A stretch of 64,000 nt of DNA from Euclidia mi (lineage: Eukaryota; Arthropoda; Insecta; Lepidoptera; Erebidae): contig OX123190.2 in the NCBI GenBank assembly GCA_944739405.2, positions 57,121,805 through 57,185,804 on the forward strand. Reading direction: 5' to 3'. The translations under genes and the position numbers were made by a program. Position 1 is the first letter of the stretch. Every line of letters starts with the position of its first letter. The notes beneath the pieces were generated by a model. That model had not been told where the DNA came from. It did not search any database and was given only the letters and a program-made list of their open reading frames with translations. Positions 43,164-53,009 of this stretch are shown piece after piece.

Positions 43164-44171
43164 TAAATTAATATTTTTTGTTGTGGGTAGCAAATATTTT
43201 TTTCTCGTAAAATACACTATTTTCTAAATTGCTGCGCAGTTATGTACCCAAATGTTGTGTTAAACATTGTTTTAATAAATCTTACCATAAACTAAATATA
43301 TTGTTATTTTACCCTGTGGATCAGTGGTTAAAAGGTCACTGTCAGCCGAGTATACAAGTTCGATTCTCGCTTGTGGCTTTTTCTGGAAGTCTATTTATTT
43401 TAATGTCTACTTTGTTGGCGTATTATTCGCTGTGCTTTGTTCTGAAGTTATTTTTTATTGTTGTTGTTCATAATTTTGAATCGATTTTATAATCGAATTG
43501 TTATTATAGGTACTTTTATAAAGCTTTATTGTGTGATTGACCGAGCGTCGCGAACTTGGAACAGTCGAATAGTACTTATCTAATTAAAATATACCTAGTT
43601 TGTTATTGCGATGCACACGCGCTCACTCAGTGACGCGCTAGTAGATAGATACCGAACTTATGATTCATCGTTGTTTACTTTAATAGTGTGTTCATTCATC
43701 GTAGACAATCGTGGTCTTTGTGATTAAATTGAGCAAAATAATTATGTATTTTGTTGTTCTTTTGTAATTCAGTAGTCAGTTTGTAGTCTGCAACTTGAAT
43801 TCACTTTTGTTTAACTTTTATATAAATTCTGTTTGTTGTACCTAACTATGACTTAGTATTTTGTTTATCTAGTGGTCAAGGCGCCGAACCCAAGAATAAT
43901 AATTCGTAGGGCTAGATGTAGCTTCTTATACCTGCAACTAATTCTTAATGACGTCCCTTTTATCTCGTGTATTACCCTAAGCACTTGGCACCTTTAGTGG
44001 TTGTCTCTCATATTCTGTTGTTATGTTATGGCCTAAGCACTTATGTAATGTGTGGCGGCTTTATGGATGGCGGGTGTATTAGTTCATTAGTTCAGGGCAG
44101 TTGTTGCGTGCGTATTGTGGGTAATATATTATATTTATAGCTAATGTAGTTATGTAAGTTTGGATGTTTAC
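43164..44171. other. Unassigned DNA with a tRNA-like segment
   Basis: Apart from the tRNA-like piece at 43305-43380 no feature is recognised. 43860-44170 upstream of F2B is GC-richer and could belong to its module. Confidence 0.35.
43305..43380 (+). repeat. tRNA-like segment
   Basis: CCTGTGGATCAGTGGTTAAA then, 45 nt on, AGTTCGATTCTCGCTTG (B box GTTCGATTC with a pairable T-arm). It resembles the inverse piece at 44895-44965, so it is probably a SINE head rather than a tRNA gene. Confidence 0.5.
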
Positions 44172-44609
44172 TTAAAATACTGACACCACTTCCACTACTT
44201 GATTACAGGTAATCCTCAACGAGCTGCTAGCCAAGAGAATTTTCCCTAGGGAAAATTCTGCCCTAAAGAGGGAGGTGTGTGACGTCGTGCCCCTCCGTCT
44301 GGACTGTGACGTCGAACGTAGGAGGAAGCGCCTCTGCCCGCGCGCCCCGCACCCCATATATAAGCGTGCGACGCTGTTCAATCGGCCCTCTGCTCTAGCT
44401 CACGGCCATCAGTTAAGTCTTCTTCCTATCAAGACCCTGGCCTTCGGAACACCAGTGCACACCAACTATTCTTGTCGGACCACGCCCTGAATTTACTCAT
44501 GTTCTCAATTAGTACATACAAGTCTTAGTTTTAAAGTAGCTGCATTGTATCTACCTATATAGGCAATTATATCGTGAAGTGTACTATTCTAAGAGTGTTT
44601 TCATTTGTA
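44172..44609 (+). promoter_or_regulatory. Promoter-like module F2, copy B
   Basis: Plus strand: TACTGACACCACTTCC; a perfect 24-bp palindrome at 44236-44259 (centre CCCTAGGG, arms AGAATTTTC / GAAAATTCT); GTGTGTGACGTCG; a second TGACGTCG; a GC-rich spacer; CATATATAAG (44355-44364); and 50 nt on, TAAGTCTTCTTCC. The leader extends to TTTTCATTTGTAAGTA, where GTAAGT (44607-44612) fits a 5' splice site. Similarity to F2A stops at that point. Order and TATA-to-block spacing equal those of F1. Confidence 0.7.
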
Positions 44610-44894
44610 AGTAAAACCTGATTGATTGAGTCTGGCTCACCACCTACAACCCAATCACCCGTGCGACAAGATAATACAATGTTCTGAGCCGAGCGATCGG
44701 CTAACGTAAACACGTGAGTCATAACTGCGCAGCTGCGCCGCATTCCATCGTCGCGACTAAAGGACAACACATAATCATAAACATAATACAATAGCCATTA
44801 GAGGCAAATACACAATTTGGGATAGGTTGTAGTGAATAATATATCACTGAAGGAGACAATCGATGACATAGTATAAACAAAAGTAGCTAAAAAA

Positions 44895-44965
44895 AAACAG
44901 GCGAGAATCGAACCAACAGACCGATCAGACAACAGCTTTTTAGTTACTGGGCCATGAGGGAAAAA
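44895..44965 (-). repeat. tRNA-like segment, inverse
   Basis: Minus strand TGGCCCAGTAACTAAAAAGC and GTTGGTTCGATTCTCGCCTG (B box). With 43305-43380 it flanks module F2B in inverted orientation. Confidence 0.5.
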
Positions 44966-45003
44966 ATATTTTTTAGATTAGGATTAGTCATTACTAAAGC
45001 TAT

Positions 45004-45238
45004 CATTATCATCAGCCTTTAACAGTCCACTGCTGGCCTAGGCCTCTCCTTTGAAAGGAGGAATTGGCCTACTATACCACGCTGGCCAAACGAGTTGGTA
45101 TAGGGTTTGTATCAAGTTTTCCTTCTCTTACAGTGCTGTTCTCTGCATAATATGCTCCCTTTGTCGGCTCTTACGACACCCATGGGATGATATGGGGTGG
45201 TGACAATCCGTATTCTTAATCCGTCACCACACGGACAG
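45004..45238 (-). mobile_element. SINE family S4, 10-bp target duplication
   Basis: CTAAAGCTAT flanks it at 44994-45003 and 45239-45248. On the minus strand it starts with an M5-like head (CCGTGTGGTGACGGATTAAG, CACCACCCCATATC, GGGTGTCGTAAGAG) and ends with AGGCCTAGGCCAGCAGTGG and a GATGATAATGAT tail. The head is shared with the composite S2 SINE, the rest is not. Confidence 0.9.
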
Positions 45239-45248
45239 CTAAAGCTAT

Positions 45249-46960
45249 ATGTAACAAGATATTCGGGTGCATATTTAAGCTGTAATTTGAAGTTAAAGAT
45301 TTTTATAACATTTGAAAAAAAATGAAGTTATTTTTGTGATTAGATCATTGGTGATAAGCATTGATTTTTTTTTTTTTTAACTTTGTAGTGCGTTCATTTA
45401 AGATCTTTTATATGGAAATAACCACTAGGTAGGTAGGCAAGCCACTCAAGAGGAGATCTTTTGCCACAAGCTTACATTTAATAAATTGCGGCGCTAATTT
45501 TTAACTGAAATAATTATCTTTGTTTTAGCATGTTTATAAAGATTATAACCATAACACAATATGTTATGACGTGAGCTCAAACTCAGAAACATAAGTACTA
45601 TACTCTGTATACATATGCGTCTTACATTGTTGTTAATGAGACTCTTTACCCAATCGTTCATAAGCATAATTTTGCTGTAATAGAATAAGATTTAATTATT
45701 TTATTCAGCTTTTAGATTTTAAATAGATGATAGTGAACATCGAAAAGGGAGTTTCTTAAACTTGTACATCAATTAATTTACTTTAGTTATAAAAGTATAG
45801 AAATTATTGATTTAATTTATGTGTAAATAGCCACTTTTTGATAGTTAGTTTTACTTCAAATGCATTTAAATGTTTCTAATAATTGAGTTTGATTTATGTT
45901 ATATTTGCGTAAATACAAGAACTTATTATAAGCCAGCACTACTTAAAATGGTTATGTGAAACCTGATGTATAGCATTTTGAAAAAAAGTAAATGTTACAT
46001 ATTCATAATTATTTTTACGGCCGTCAGCGTTTTAATTTTGTCATTAATTTATCTTTACATGTTTTGTATATTTTAATAGAAACTACACATTGCAAAAGCA
46101 ATCACCAGCAAAACAAGAAAAACACAACAAAAAAAAATTATAAATAACTGCGACGCAGGAATTTTAAATGTTTGAGTTCACAAAGGACAGTAAATGCATA
46201 AATAGATGCATTTGCAAACAACATACTGATAGGCAGTAACAAGAAGATAAAATCGAAGACCATAAAACAACGATTGTAGAAATTAAACAGGTAACAAAAA
46301 AATACACCCAATAATTACATAATAGTAATCGTATTTTTATACGAAATAGAAAAAGTCACTAAAGTTCGCTTGTTGTCCGTTAGATTGACAAACGACCGCG
46401 GCAATCTAGCTACATAGTATCTAACGTGCTAGCATCTTTAGGTACCTAAGTTCAATTTCAGTCAGTCCAGCTATGGTAGGTACACGTGGCGTAATAAAGA
46501 GGATAATTACGTAGTGAGAAAAAAGGAATATTTAATCTCGAAAGACACCACATAATGTCGACTATATAGAAATATAATTATATCGCCGTACAAAATCACA
46601 AGCAGAAGGTTATAGTAGAAAAATGAAAAAAAAAAGTAAAGAGATGGGTATGAATTCGTTCCTTAAGTCAGACTAAGCAGTAATTACCAGTAGCAATTAA
46701 TTACCGTAGGCAATTAAAAAAAGCTATCGCAAAGCATGCGATCAACGAATGTGACCTTAGCGCGTTTTTAGAGGACAAGAGGCCGTAAGTCGCAAGATTT
46801 ATAACTTGTTTTATGCGGTTGATAAACAACTAATTATCACACGTGGCAACAGAAAATAGTTATAACATGCAAAAAAGGCTTACCAAGAATAGTAAGAAAA
46901 TATATATAGCACTAAAATAATCTAACACTGCTTTGGAACGAATTCACACATACACAACAA
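45249..46960. other. AT-rich DNA downstream of F1B
   Basis: No gene or repeat recognised. A minus-strand transcript from F1B would cross it; no second exon could be identified. Confidence 0.35.
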
Positions 46961-46964
46961 AAAA

Positions 46965-46981
46965 ACTTACCAGAAACGCAT
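46965..46981 (-). promoter_or_regulatory. Candidate ATG and 5' splice site downstream of F1B
   Basis: The minus strand reads ATGCGTTTCTG/GTAAGT. The donor is a near-consensus CTG/GTAAGT and an ATG precedes it by 8 nt. It lies ~40 nt beyond the F1B module, 330 nt downstream of the TATA box. Confidence 0.35.
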
Positions 46982-47020
46982 TACCAAAGGACCCTACTTA
47001 TTTATTCCAGTGGGCACCAC

Positions 47021-47598
47021 TGTAACGTTGCACGTCGGTCAACACTATTTGGTTAAATAAAAAATCAATATTTCGGTTACAAACGAAAATTTGTATATTT
47101 CTGTAAAAGAATCTGTACAGCTTTTAGCAAGAAAATTCAATGGAAAATAGTGATTCTAAACAATTTGACTAGTTACAAAGATAGAACCAGGGTCGCGTGA
47201 TTCGGTGTAGACCTTTGGGAATGCGTCTCCAGCGTTGCTCAGGGAAGAAGAGAAGACTTAGCTTGGTTGCCGCACAGCCAGTGAAAAGGGCCGGTCACTC
47301 CGCGCCACGGTATATATAACCCGTTGGGGGGGCGGAGACGGCCGGCTGAGAGGTGCGACGACGATTGACGTCACACACTAGGCCAGAATTTTCCAAGAGA
47401 GAAAATTCTGTGGCTGGTAGGTGGCAACTGCATTCCGGAAACCTGAAACAGATGAGTAGTGGTGTCAGTAGGTTAAGTACAAGACACCTACTAACCCTGA
47501 AAGAAAAAACCAAGTATAACCCTCGACCATTCATACATCACCAAGCATTGAACGTTCCTATTACCTGACAATCATTACATTCAAAAAGCTTACACACA
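47021..47598 (-). promoter_or_regulatory. Promoter-like module F1, copy B (578 bp)
   Basis: Same boundaries as copy A (TGTAAC...ACACACA). Roughly a dozen base differences by eye. TATA box at 47311-47319, TGACGTCA at 47366-47373. On the minus strand the bases just after the module read GTGGTGCCCACTGG; a TGG directly after an LTR end is how a tRNA primer site begins, which supports an LTR reading for this copy. Neither TGACGTCA nor TATA differs between copies. Confidence 0.65.
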
Positions 47599-47654
47599 GA
47601 AAATGTAGTTAAATTGGATAGCGATGTACGTGTCTACGTGAATCTTTCTCTTAG

Positions 47655-48013
47655 CGTTATCACAGTTTCAATCTGGGGTCCGCTTACTAGTCTAACCGGA
47701 TTTGGCTGAATATTAGCTTTTCCACAGAGCGACTGCCTGTCTGACCTCCGCAACCCGAAGGGATAGCGATACTCCATGGTTTAGACTAGTGTCAGTTTAT
47801 TTTAGAAGGTACTGACGCCCTGTAACGACTGTCAAAGACCTTCATGACAACCGGGACCGACGGCTTAACGTGCTCTCCGAGGCACGGGACAAGCGATAAT
47901 TAACACTTTAATACGCACATAACTCCGAAAAGTCATTGGTGCGCGCCGTGGATTCGAACCTGATACCCTCTGCATGGCAGTCTGTTGGTATATCCACTCG
48001 GCTATCGCTGCCT
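47655..48013 (-). mobile_element. S1-headed SINE with a different body
   Basis: Minus-strand head as in 699-993 (GCAGCGATAGCCGAGTGG; B box GGTTCGAATCC). The distal body, CGACTGCCTGTCTGACCTCC and TAACGACTGTCAAAGACC on the plus strand, differs from that copy and is a frequent lepidopteran repeat of its own. Confidence 0.7.
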
Positions 48014-48058
48014 TGCCTTTAAAAGCGATGTACGTGAATAAATCCACTTTTTATTGAG

Positions 48059-48283
48059 TTGACTGCCTCGTTGGTTCCGCGGCATAAATGTGTGCGTGGG
48101 ATTGGGAGGTCTCGGGTTTGATTCCCGGATCGGGCAGTGTTATTGGGTTTTTCCGTTAGGAAATTCTCAGTAGCAGCACGGAGTCTGGTAATGTGCCCGA
48201 TAAAAATTCATGGCGAAATGTGGGTAATTTTACACCTCTGCCTTCCCCTTCGGGGATATAGGCGCGAGTCTATAAAATTATTG
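48059..48283 (+). mobile_element. SINE family S2 without M5
   Basis: Starts GACTGCCTCGTTGGTTCCGC, B-box region GGGTTTGATTCCC, acceptor-stem partner GGGCAGT, ends CCCCTTCGGGGATATAGG. The M5 module is absent, so S2 exists as an independent SINE. Confidence 0.85.
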
Positions 48284-48289
48284 TTTTTT

Positions 48290-49040
48290 TTCTTGTAAAT
48301 TAAGTTAATGTAAAGTGACTTGTGTAAATATTAACGTATAAACTACACTAATAAAAACGAACAAAGAAAATATAGAAGAGTTATTTCGGCTACTAAATCG
48401 ATATTCGTATTTATTCACTTAAAAAGCAACTGTATCCGTTGGTAACCTATAAGATATTTTGTTTCAGTAATCTTAAATTGAGGATGTAATATTTAGGTAC
48501 AGGTGGACGAAGGTGCGCATTCAGCTAGTAAAATAAAAGCGTCGGATTTTAGTTTAACGTTTTCAGACGAACAATCTCTTCAAATCTATAATGGAAGCAC
48601 AATCTACTCATTCATCGGTCAAATAATGAATTATTTAAAATACACAAACAAGAGTCGTAAATATAGAAAAATTTACTAGTGCCTTAAATGTTATCTATGG
48701 TAATTCATTTTAAAACTTACAACCGTTACCAATATCTTCAACTTAAATGCCGCAGTAGTACATTGGAATCTTAAAGTTCTAATCTCGTTTCTTTATCTCC
48801 TATTCTCCTAATCCCTACACCATAAAATTTTCAATACAGGTGCTCACTTTGCCTCGTCCTTATAAGTTACCCCACTCAAACACTTACATCTATATATTAT
48901 TAGATAAAATCAAGCTACGCTCAGTCATCCGAAAAAAGTAAAGTGTAAATAGTATCGTCGCCATCAAAAGTTCAGTGGCTCTTAGCGCCATTGATACGGG
49001 CACAGTATAAAGACGTGATACGGGAGTGTAGTCGGGCGAG
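48290..49040. other. Spacer left of the DD82E transposon
   Basis: No gene recognised. It ends at the target TA (49041-49042). Confidence 0.4.
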
Positions 49041-49042
49041 TA

Positions 49043-51073
49043 TAGTACTCGCCAATCTTTATTTATGGCCGCTCTGAATGTAGCGATCGGTACGAACTTG
49101 CGCATGGTACAGTCGCGTGGACATTTCGTAACCAAGAAAAAATATTTGTAATTATTGAAAATTAAAATCTTCAGTTACGTTGATAAATTAGCTATATTAT
49201 ATTGTTTAATTACATATTCAATCAAATTCGATTAATAAAAATTCAGTTAGGTGAAGGGACTTCTAAATAAAAAAAATACATTGTTTACTAAATAGAAAAC
49301 TATTTTTTTTATATTTTTTTATAATGGGGCTACACCTTCCATAAAAACATCTTCCATATTCGTAGAAGGTTCCTCATCTGAAGAACTTTCTTCGTCACTT
49401 TTTTCACTACTTTCTTCACTTATTTCGACATCTTCATCCTCTTCCTCCGATTCATTATTGCTCACGTGTATGACGAATTGTTCGGTGAAGTCATCTATTA
49501 CAACGTCACTTTTTTGTATTCCTCCTCAATGCGTATAACTTTATCACATAACGCAATCCATTCTTGTTCACCCATTGCATCGACCTTCTCCTCCACAAGT
49601 TTCATTACATTATTAATATTACCGGTTACATTTTTTTTAGCTACGTAGCCTTTTATTGCTGCCCAAGCCATTTCTATAGGGTTAAGATCAGGATGGTAAG
49701 GTGGAAGGCGCAAAATCGTGTGGTTGTTTTGCTGCAGAATTTGGTCGATGGTATATTTTTTAAATATTTCTTTGTTTTGTGTTATTAATTTGTACAGCTC
49801 TGGCTTGAACATGCTGGAGCTGCAAACTATATCCTTCTCTATAAGCCATGACAACATTTCAGACTTCTTACTATTTGATTTAGGCGCTGCGTTGTCTAAT
49901 TTGTTATGGTAGGGCGCATTATCTATTACCACAACTGAATTTGGTGGGAGATTTGGCATTAATTGTGTGCGAACCCACTTCTCGTAATTCTCGTAATTCA
50001 TATTACTGTGGTAGTCACCTGTTTTTGTACCAGCCTTAAACATCAAAAGGCCGTTGGGTATAAAACCGCCTTTATATCCGGCATGCACAATAACAACACG
50101 CTGGCCTTTTGAGATATTTTTCTTCAAGCCCTTTGTGCTACCATCAGTCCAGGCCCTTGAGGTAGTATGCGACGAGTCGACATACGATTCGTCTGTATAA
50201 ATTATAGGCCTTCCTTCCGCGCGATATTTTGTTATTTTCTTTAAATATTCAATTCGCTTTAGGTGAATATTTGTGTGCTCAATTAAAACCTTTCTATTAT
50301 CTTCGGTCTTCTTCCATTTAAAACTTATTTTTTTTTTAATTCGTCTTAAACTAGTTGCAGAGCCTTCAAAACGTATATCTTCTTTAATTTTTTTTAAAAG
50401 TTGTGCTTTCGTCGGCAATTCCTTTTCCGTGATATAGAAGTTGTGTATACTTCTTTTGATAACACCTTTATTAAAGTTGTCGATTCCGGTCACCCTTTTT
50501 TTCCCCGCCCTTTTCTTTCCGGGTGTACGAAAAACTGCCATCAAACTCGAGCTGGGGTCATTTGCAGCCGTCGCAATTCGTCTCACCGTTCTTTCAGATA
50601 CACCTATAGCTGCTGCAGTTCGCTTTTGTACTGCCTTCAAGTTATACTGAAGGCCTTCTTCAGCTTCCTTCTTCATAAATGTTAACACGTCAAACACCAT
50701 TTTCCGTGCTTGGCGACGTAAAACATTAAAACGACCGCGAGGCATGATCAATTAAAATAAATAACAACAAGAAACAATAACAATAACAACAAGAAACAAT
50801 AACGATAGCAACGAGAAACAACGAAGAAGTAACACTATGAAAGTATTCTATACGCGACGATACTGTCAGAGCTCAGCGAATATGTGTTTCGTGTACGAAC
50901 GTAGCACTCACACTAACGCGCGGGAGGCGAGGACGCTAGCGGGTGGAAGACGGGGCGCGCGCGGGCGTGCCCTGCCTCCATGCCCCGTATACGTTCCGCT
51001 GATACCTGATTTTGTTTTCTGCGCAGCGTAATGCGGCTAGGTTCGGAGCGGCCAAAAAGTTTGGCGAGTACTG
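49043..51073 (-). mobile_element. Tc1/mariner-superfamily transposon, DD82E type, with both inverted repeats
   Basis: Terminal inverted repeats of about 40 bp: left TAGTACTCGCCAATCTTTAT, right (minus strand) CAGTACTCGCCAAACTTTTT, both continuing to GGCCGCTC and GAA. Each is flanked by TA (49041-49042, 51074-51075), the superfamily's target. The total is 2031 bp with one transposase gene. The 40-bp repeats agree at ~80-85%, so the copy is not brand new. Confidence 0.9.
49498..50751 (-). CDS. DD82E transposase (IS630-Tc1-mariner), C-terminal tail frameshifted
   Basis: 417 residues. N-terminus: basic, with a helix-turn-helix at about 40-61 (AAAIGVSERTVRRI) and a second DNA-binding region to ~160. 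The catalytic triad is Asp187 (IIYTDES), Asp277 (VVVIDNAPYHN) and Glu360 (PYHPDLNPIE), with 82 residues between the second Asp and the Glu. That spacing is diagnostic of the DD82E group (called Sailor in the literature, from memory) and far from the 34 of Tc1. No stop or frameshift disturbs the catalytic domain. At the end, a six-T run at 49510-49515 (A6 in the gene) appears one base short: in the shifted frame, acidic codons continue for ~60 residues (49322-49505) before a stop. The third codon is the more likely start (MPRGRFNV). The enzyme would cut and paste the element at TA. Confidence 0.9.
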   Translation of the reverse strand: MIMPRGRFNVLRRQARKMVFDVLTFMKKEAEEGLQYNLKAVQKRTAAAIGVSERTVRRIATAANDPSSSLMAVFRTPGKKRAGKKRVTGIDNFNKGVIKRSIHNFYITEKELPTKAQLLKKIKEDIRFEGSATSLRRIKKKISFKWKKTEDNRKVLIEHTNIHLKRIEYLKKITKYRAEGRPIIYTDESYVDSSHTTSRAWTDGSTKGLKKNISKGQRVVIVHAGYKGGFIPNGLLMFKAGTKTGDYHSNMNYENYEKWVRTQLMPNLPPNSVVVIDNAPYHNKLDNAAPKSNSKKSEMLSWLIEKDIVCSSSMFKPELYKLITQNKEIFKKYTIDQILQQNNHTILRLPPYHPDLNPIEMAWAAIKGYVAKKNVTGNINNVMKLVEEKVDAMGEQEWIALCDKVIRIEEEYKKVTL

Positions 51074-51079
51074 TACTGT

Positions 51080-51519
51080 CGCGAACTCATGGCTAACAGT
51101 GACGAAGCCATTTTGAAAGCTGCTATGTTGCAAAGAGTCCATTGACGAACACTGCACAAAATAAGGACTAAAATATCTTCGCCAATGTGTAGTGATTTTA
51201 CTTCTCCATACTGCCAATGCTAATAATAGCTTTGGCAAAAATTGTTGGTAATTTTGTAGATATTAATTTTGCTCACTACTACTAATATCTACAGTTACGT
51301 GAGCAAAATTAAAGACATTTCTACTGTTTTGTCCGTTGTTACCAAAACAAGATTGCAAGAAATGTTATAATGCGCCAATTATTGCTTGTGCGGCCGTTGT
51401 CCGTATAATTATACTTTGATGTCCCGAGTTAATCGACAGCAAACAATTTTTTTTGCATATACCATAGCATTAAATTAAGAAATTCTACCTATTAAATCTT
51501 ATCATAATAAAAATTCACA
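51080..51519. other. Spacer between two transposons
   Basis: No gene recognised. ACTAATATCTACAGTTACG and GTAGATATTAATTTTGCTCA near 51255-51310 give an inverted motif around TTTTGCTCAC. Confidence 0.4.
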
Positions 51520-53009
51520 TCTATACTTATAATAAAACTGTAGAGAGGTCAATTCTGTACATTGAATATATATACAAAATTAATATTGGAGGATGAATGG
51601 TGATCGATACTGATGCCAAAAATGCAATCAGTAAATTTTTTGTCTGTCTGTCTGTCCGTCTGTCTGTCTGTCTGTATGTGCACGCATGGGTCAAAAACTA
51701 CTGAAGGGATTTTAACCAAACTTGGTACGATTGTAGTCCATACTCCTGGGCAGGTTATAGTTTATATAACATAACGCTAAAACACATAGGAGCTGAGCAG
51801 TGACGATAAATTTGAAGCAAGTCGGATGAAAATGCGCTTTCGAGCTCTTATCCTCGCATACGTTGATCATTCACCAAAAGTATGTATTACAAAGATGATG
51901 GTCTTCAAAAGATCTACAAAAAAGTCCTTAATAGTATATATCTATCTGTTATAATTTATAAATCAGCCGCAATAACGGGTTTAATCGTTAGGCATTTCAT
52001 CAAAGTGTATTAAATACATTAATATATTGTGTTTCACATAGATATATCTAATGTATGATTAATTATATTAAATAGGGTTCAGCTTAGGCTGGACGTATTC
52101 GCACATGTATAATATGTAAACAGGTTGAAGAGTGGCGAGTCATTTTATTTTACTGGATGGGGATAAACACTGGGATGGCATTGCCTGAAGCAAGTATAAG
52201 TAAAAGTCCTCATCGATTACGCCATGGGTTTGAGATGCTGCATAGTTATGGCATAAATATGAAGACAAATTGGCCAGGACATTTTTAGGTTCCCACAACA
52301 ATCTAATAAACCATTGCTTGACAGTAGATATAGTTATATCTCTATCTAGGATCCTATTACTCAATATGAACGTCCATGACGACCGATACGAACCATCATT
52401 TGCTGGTGTAAAAATGATCTCTCGAGACTTACTGAAGAACAGCGTTTAATATAATTATATGATCGTGTGTGTCGTAACGTGGATAGTGATTTGAGAAAAA
52501 ATACTATTTGTAGATGCTCCGGGTGGAACGGCAAGACTTTTCCTACCAAGGTGATTTCGGCTAAGGAACGAAGCTAAAGTAAGATTGTGCGAATACAAAA
52601 TGACGGACCCATGGGCGGTATAACAGTAGGTACTTTTTCGTGGCGATTTTCGTTAGGCTCTGTCAGTTATACCACCATAGAATATGAGACAAGAGCTGAT
52701 GAAATTATAGCCTGTCTAAAGAGTTCATAACTATGGTATTGTATTATTATCGCTATGCATTTTGACATTATATATGCGAGCATGATTATGAGGCAACGAA
52801 CATGCACAGGAATTCTCTGATCTTTTACTCGCGATTGGTAACTTCGCGGTGTGGACTTGCACGAACAAATGAAAGTCATTTGAGCTATTTTTAGGACATC
52901 TACACTATTCAATATAGGTATTTTATGCAACTTAAAACATTTTGGGTATCAATTCTGTAGCCCAATGAAAAGACAAATACCGCGCGAAAGGAGTCGCGGG
53001 CACAGCTAG
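51520..53009 (+). mobile_element. Helitron with both termini
   Basis: 5' end TCTATACTTATAATAAAACT after A, 3' end CTAG before T: the Helitron pattern of TC...CTRR inserted between A and T. A CGCGA / TCGCG hairpin lies about 12 nt before the CTAG. No target duplication, as expected. A TCTG-rich tract at 51642-51675 follows the 5' region. A decayed helicase lies inside. Confidence 0.8.
52140..52600 (+). pseudogene. Helitron Pif1-type helicase relic
   Basis: At about 52425-52465 the strand encodes a LTEEQRxIYDRV-like block, then at 52508-52545 the Walker A region reads FVDAPGGT followed, after a one-base loss, by the GKT-type Lys-Thr. Upstream, 52250-52330 gives LWHKYEDKLARTFLG in one frame, in the position of the region preceding the helicase. 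Multiple stops and frameshifts occur. Pif1-type helicase unwinds DNA during rolling-circle transposition; this one is dead. No Rep (HUH) motif was found. Confidence 0.65.

Noticed and set aside
39779..47598. Complete LTR retrotransposon bounded by F1A and F1B
   Set aside because: No gag or pol inside, no convincing polypurine tract, and the outer flanks do not form a target duplication; kept only as one hypothesis.
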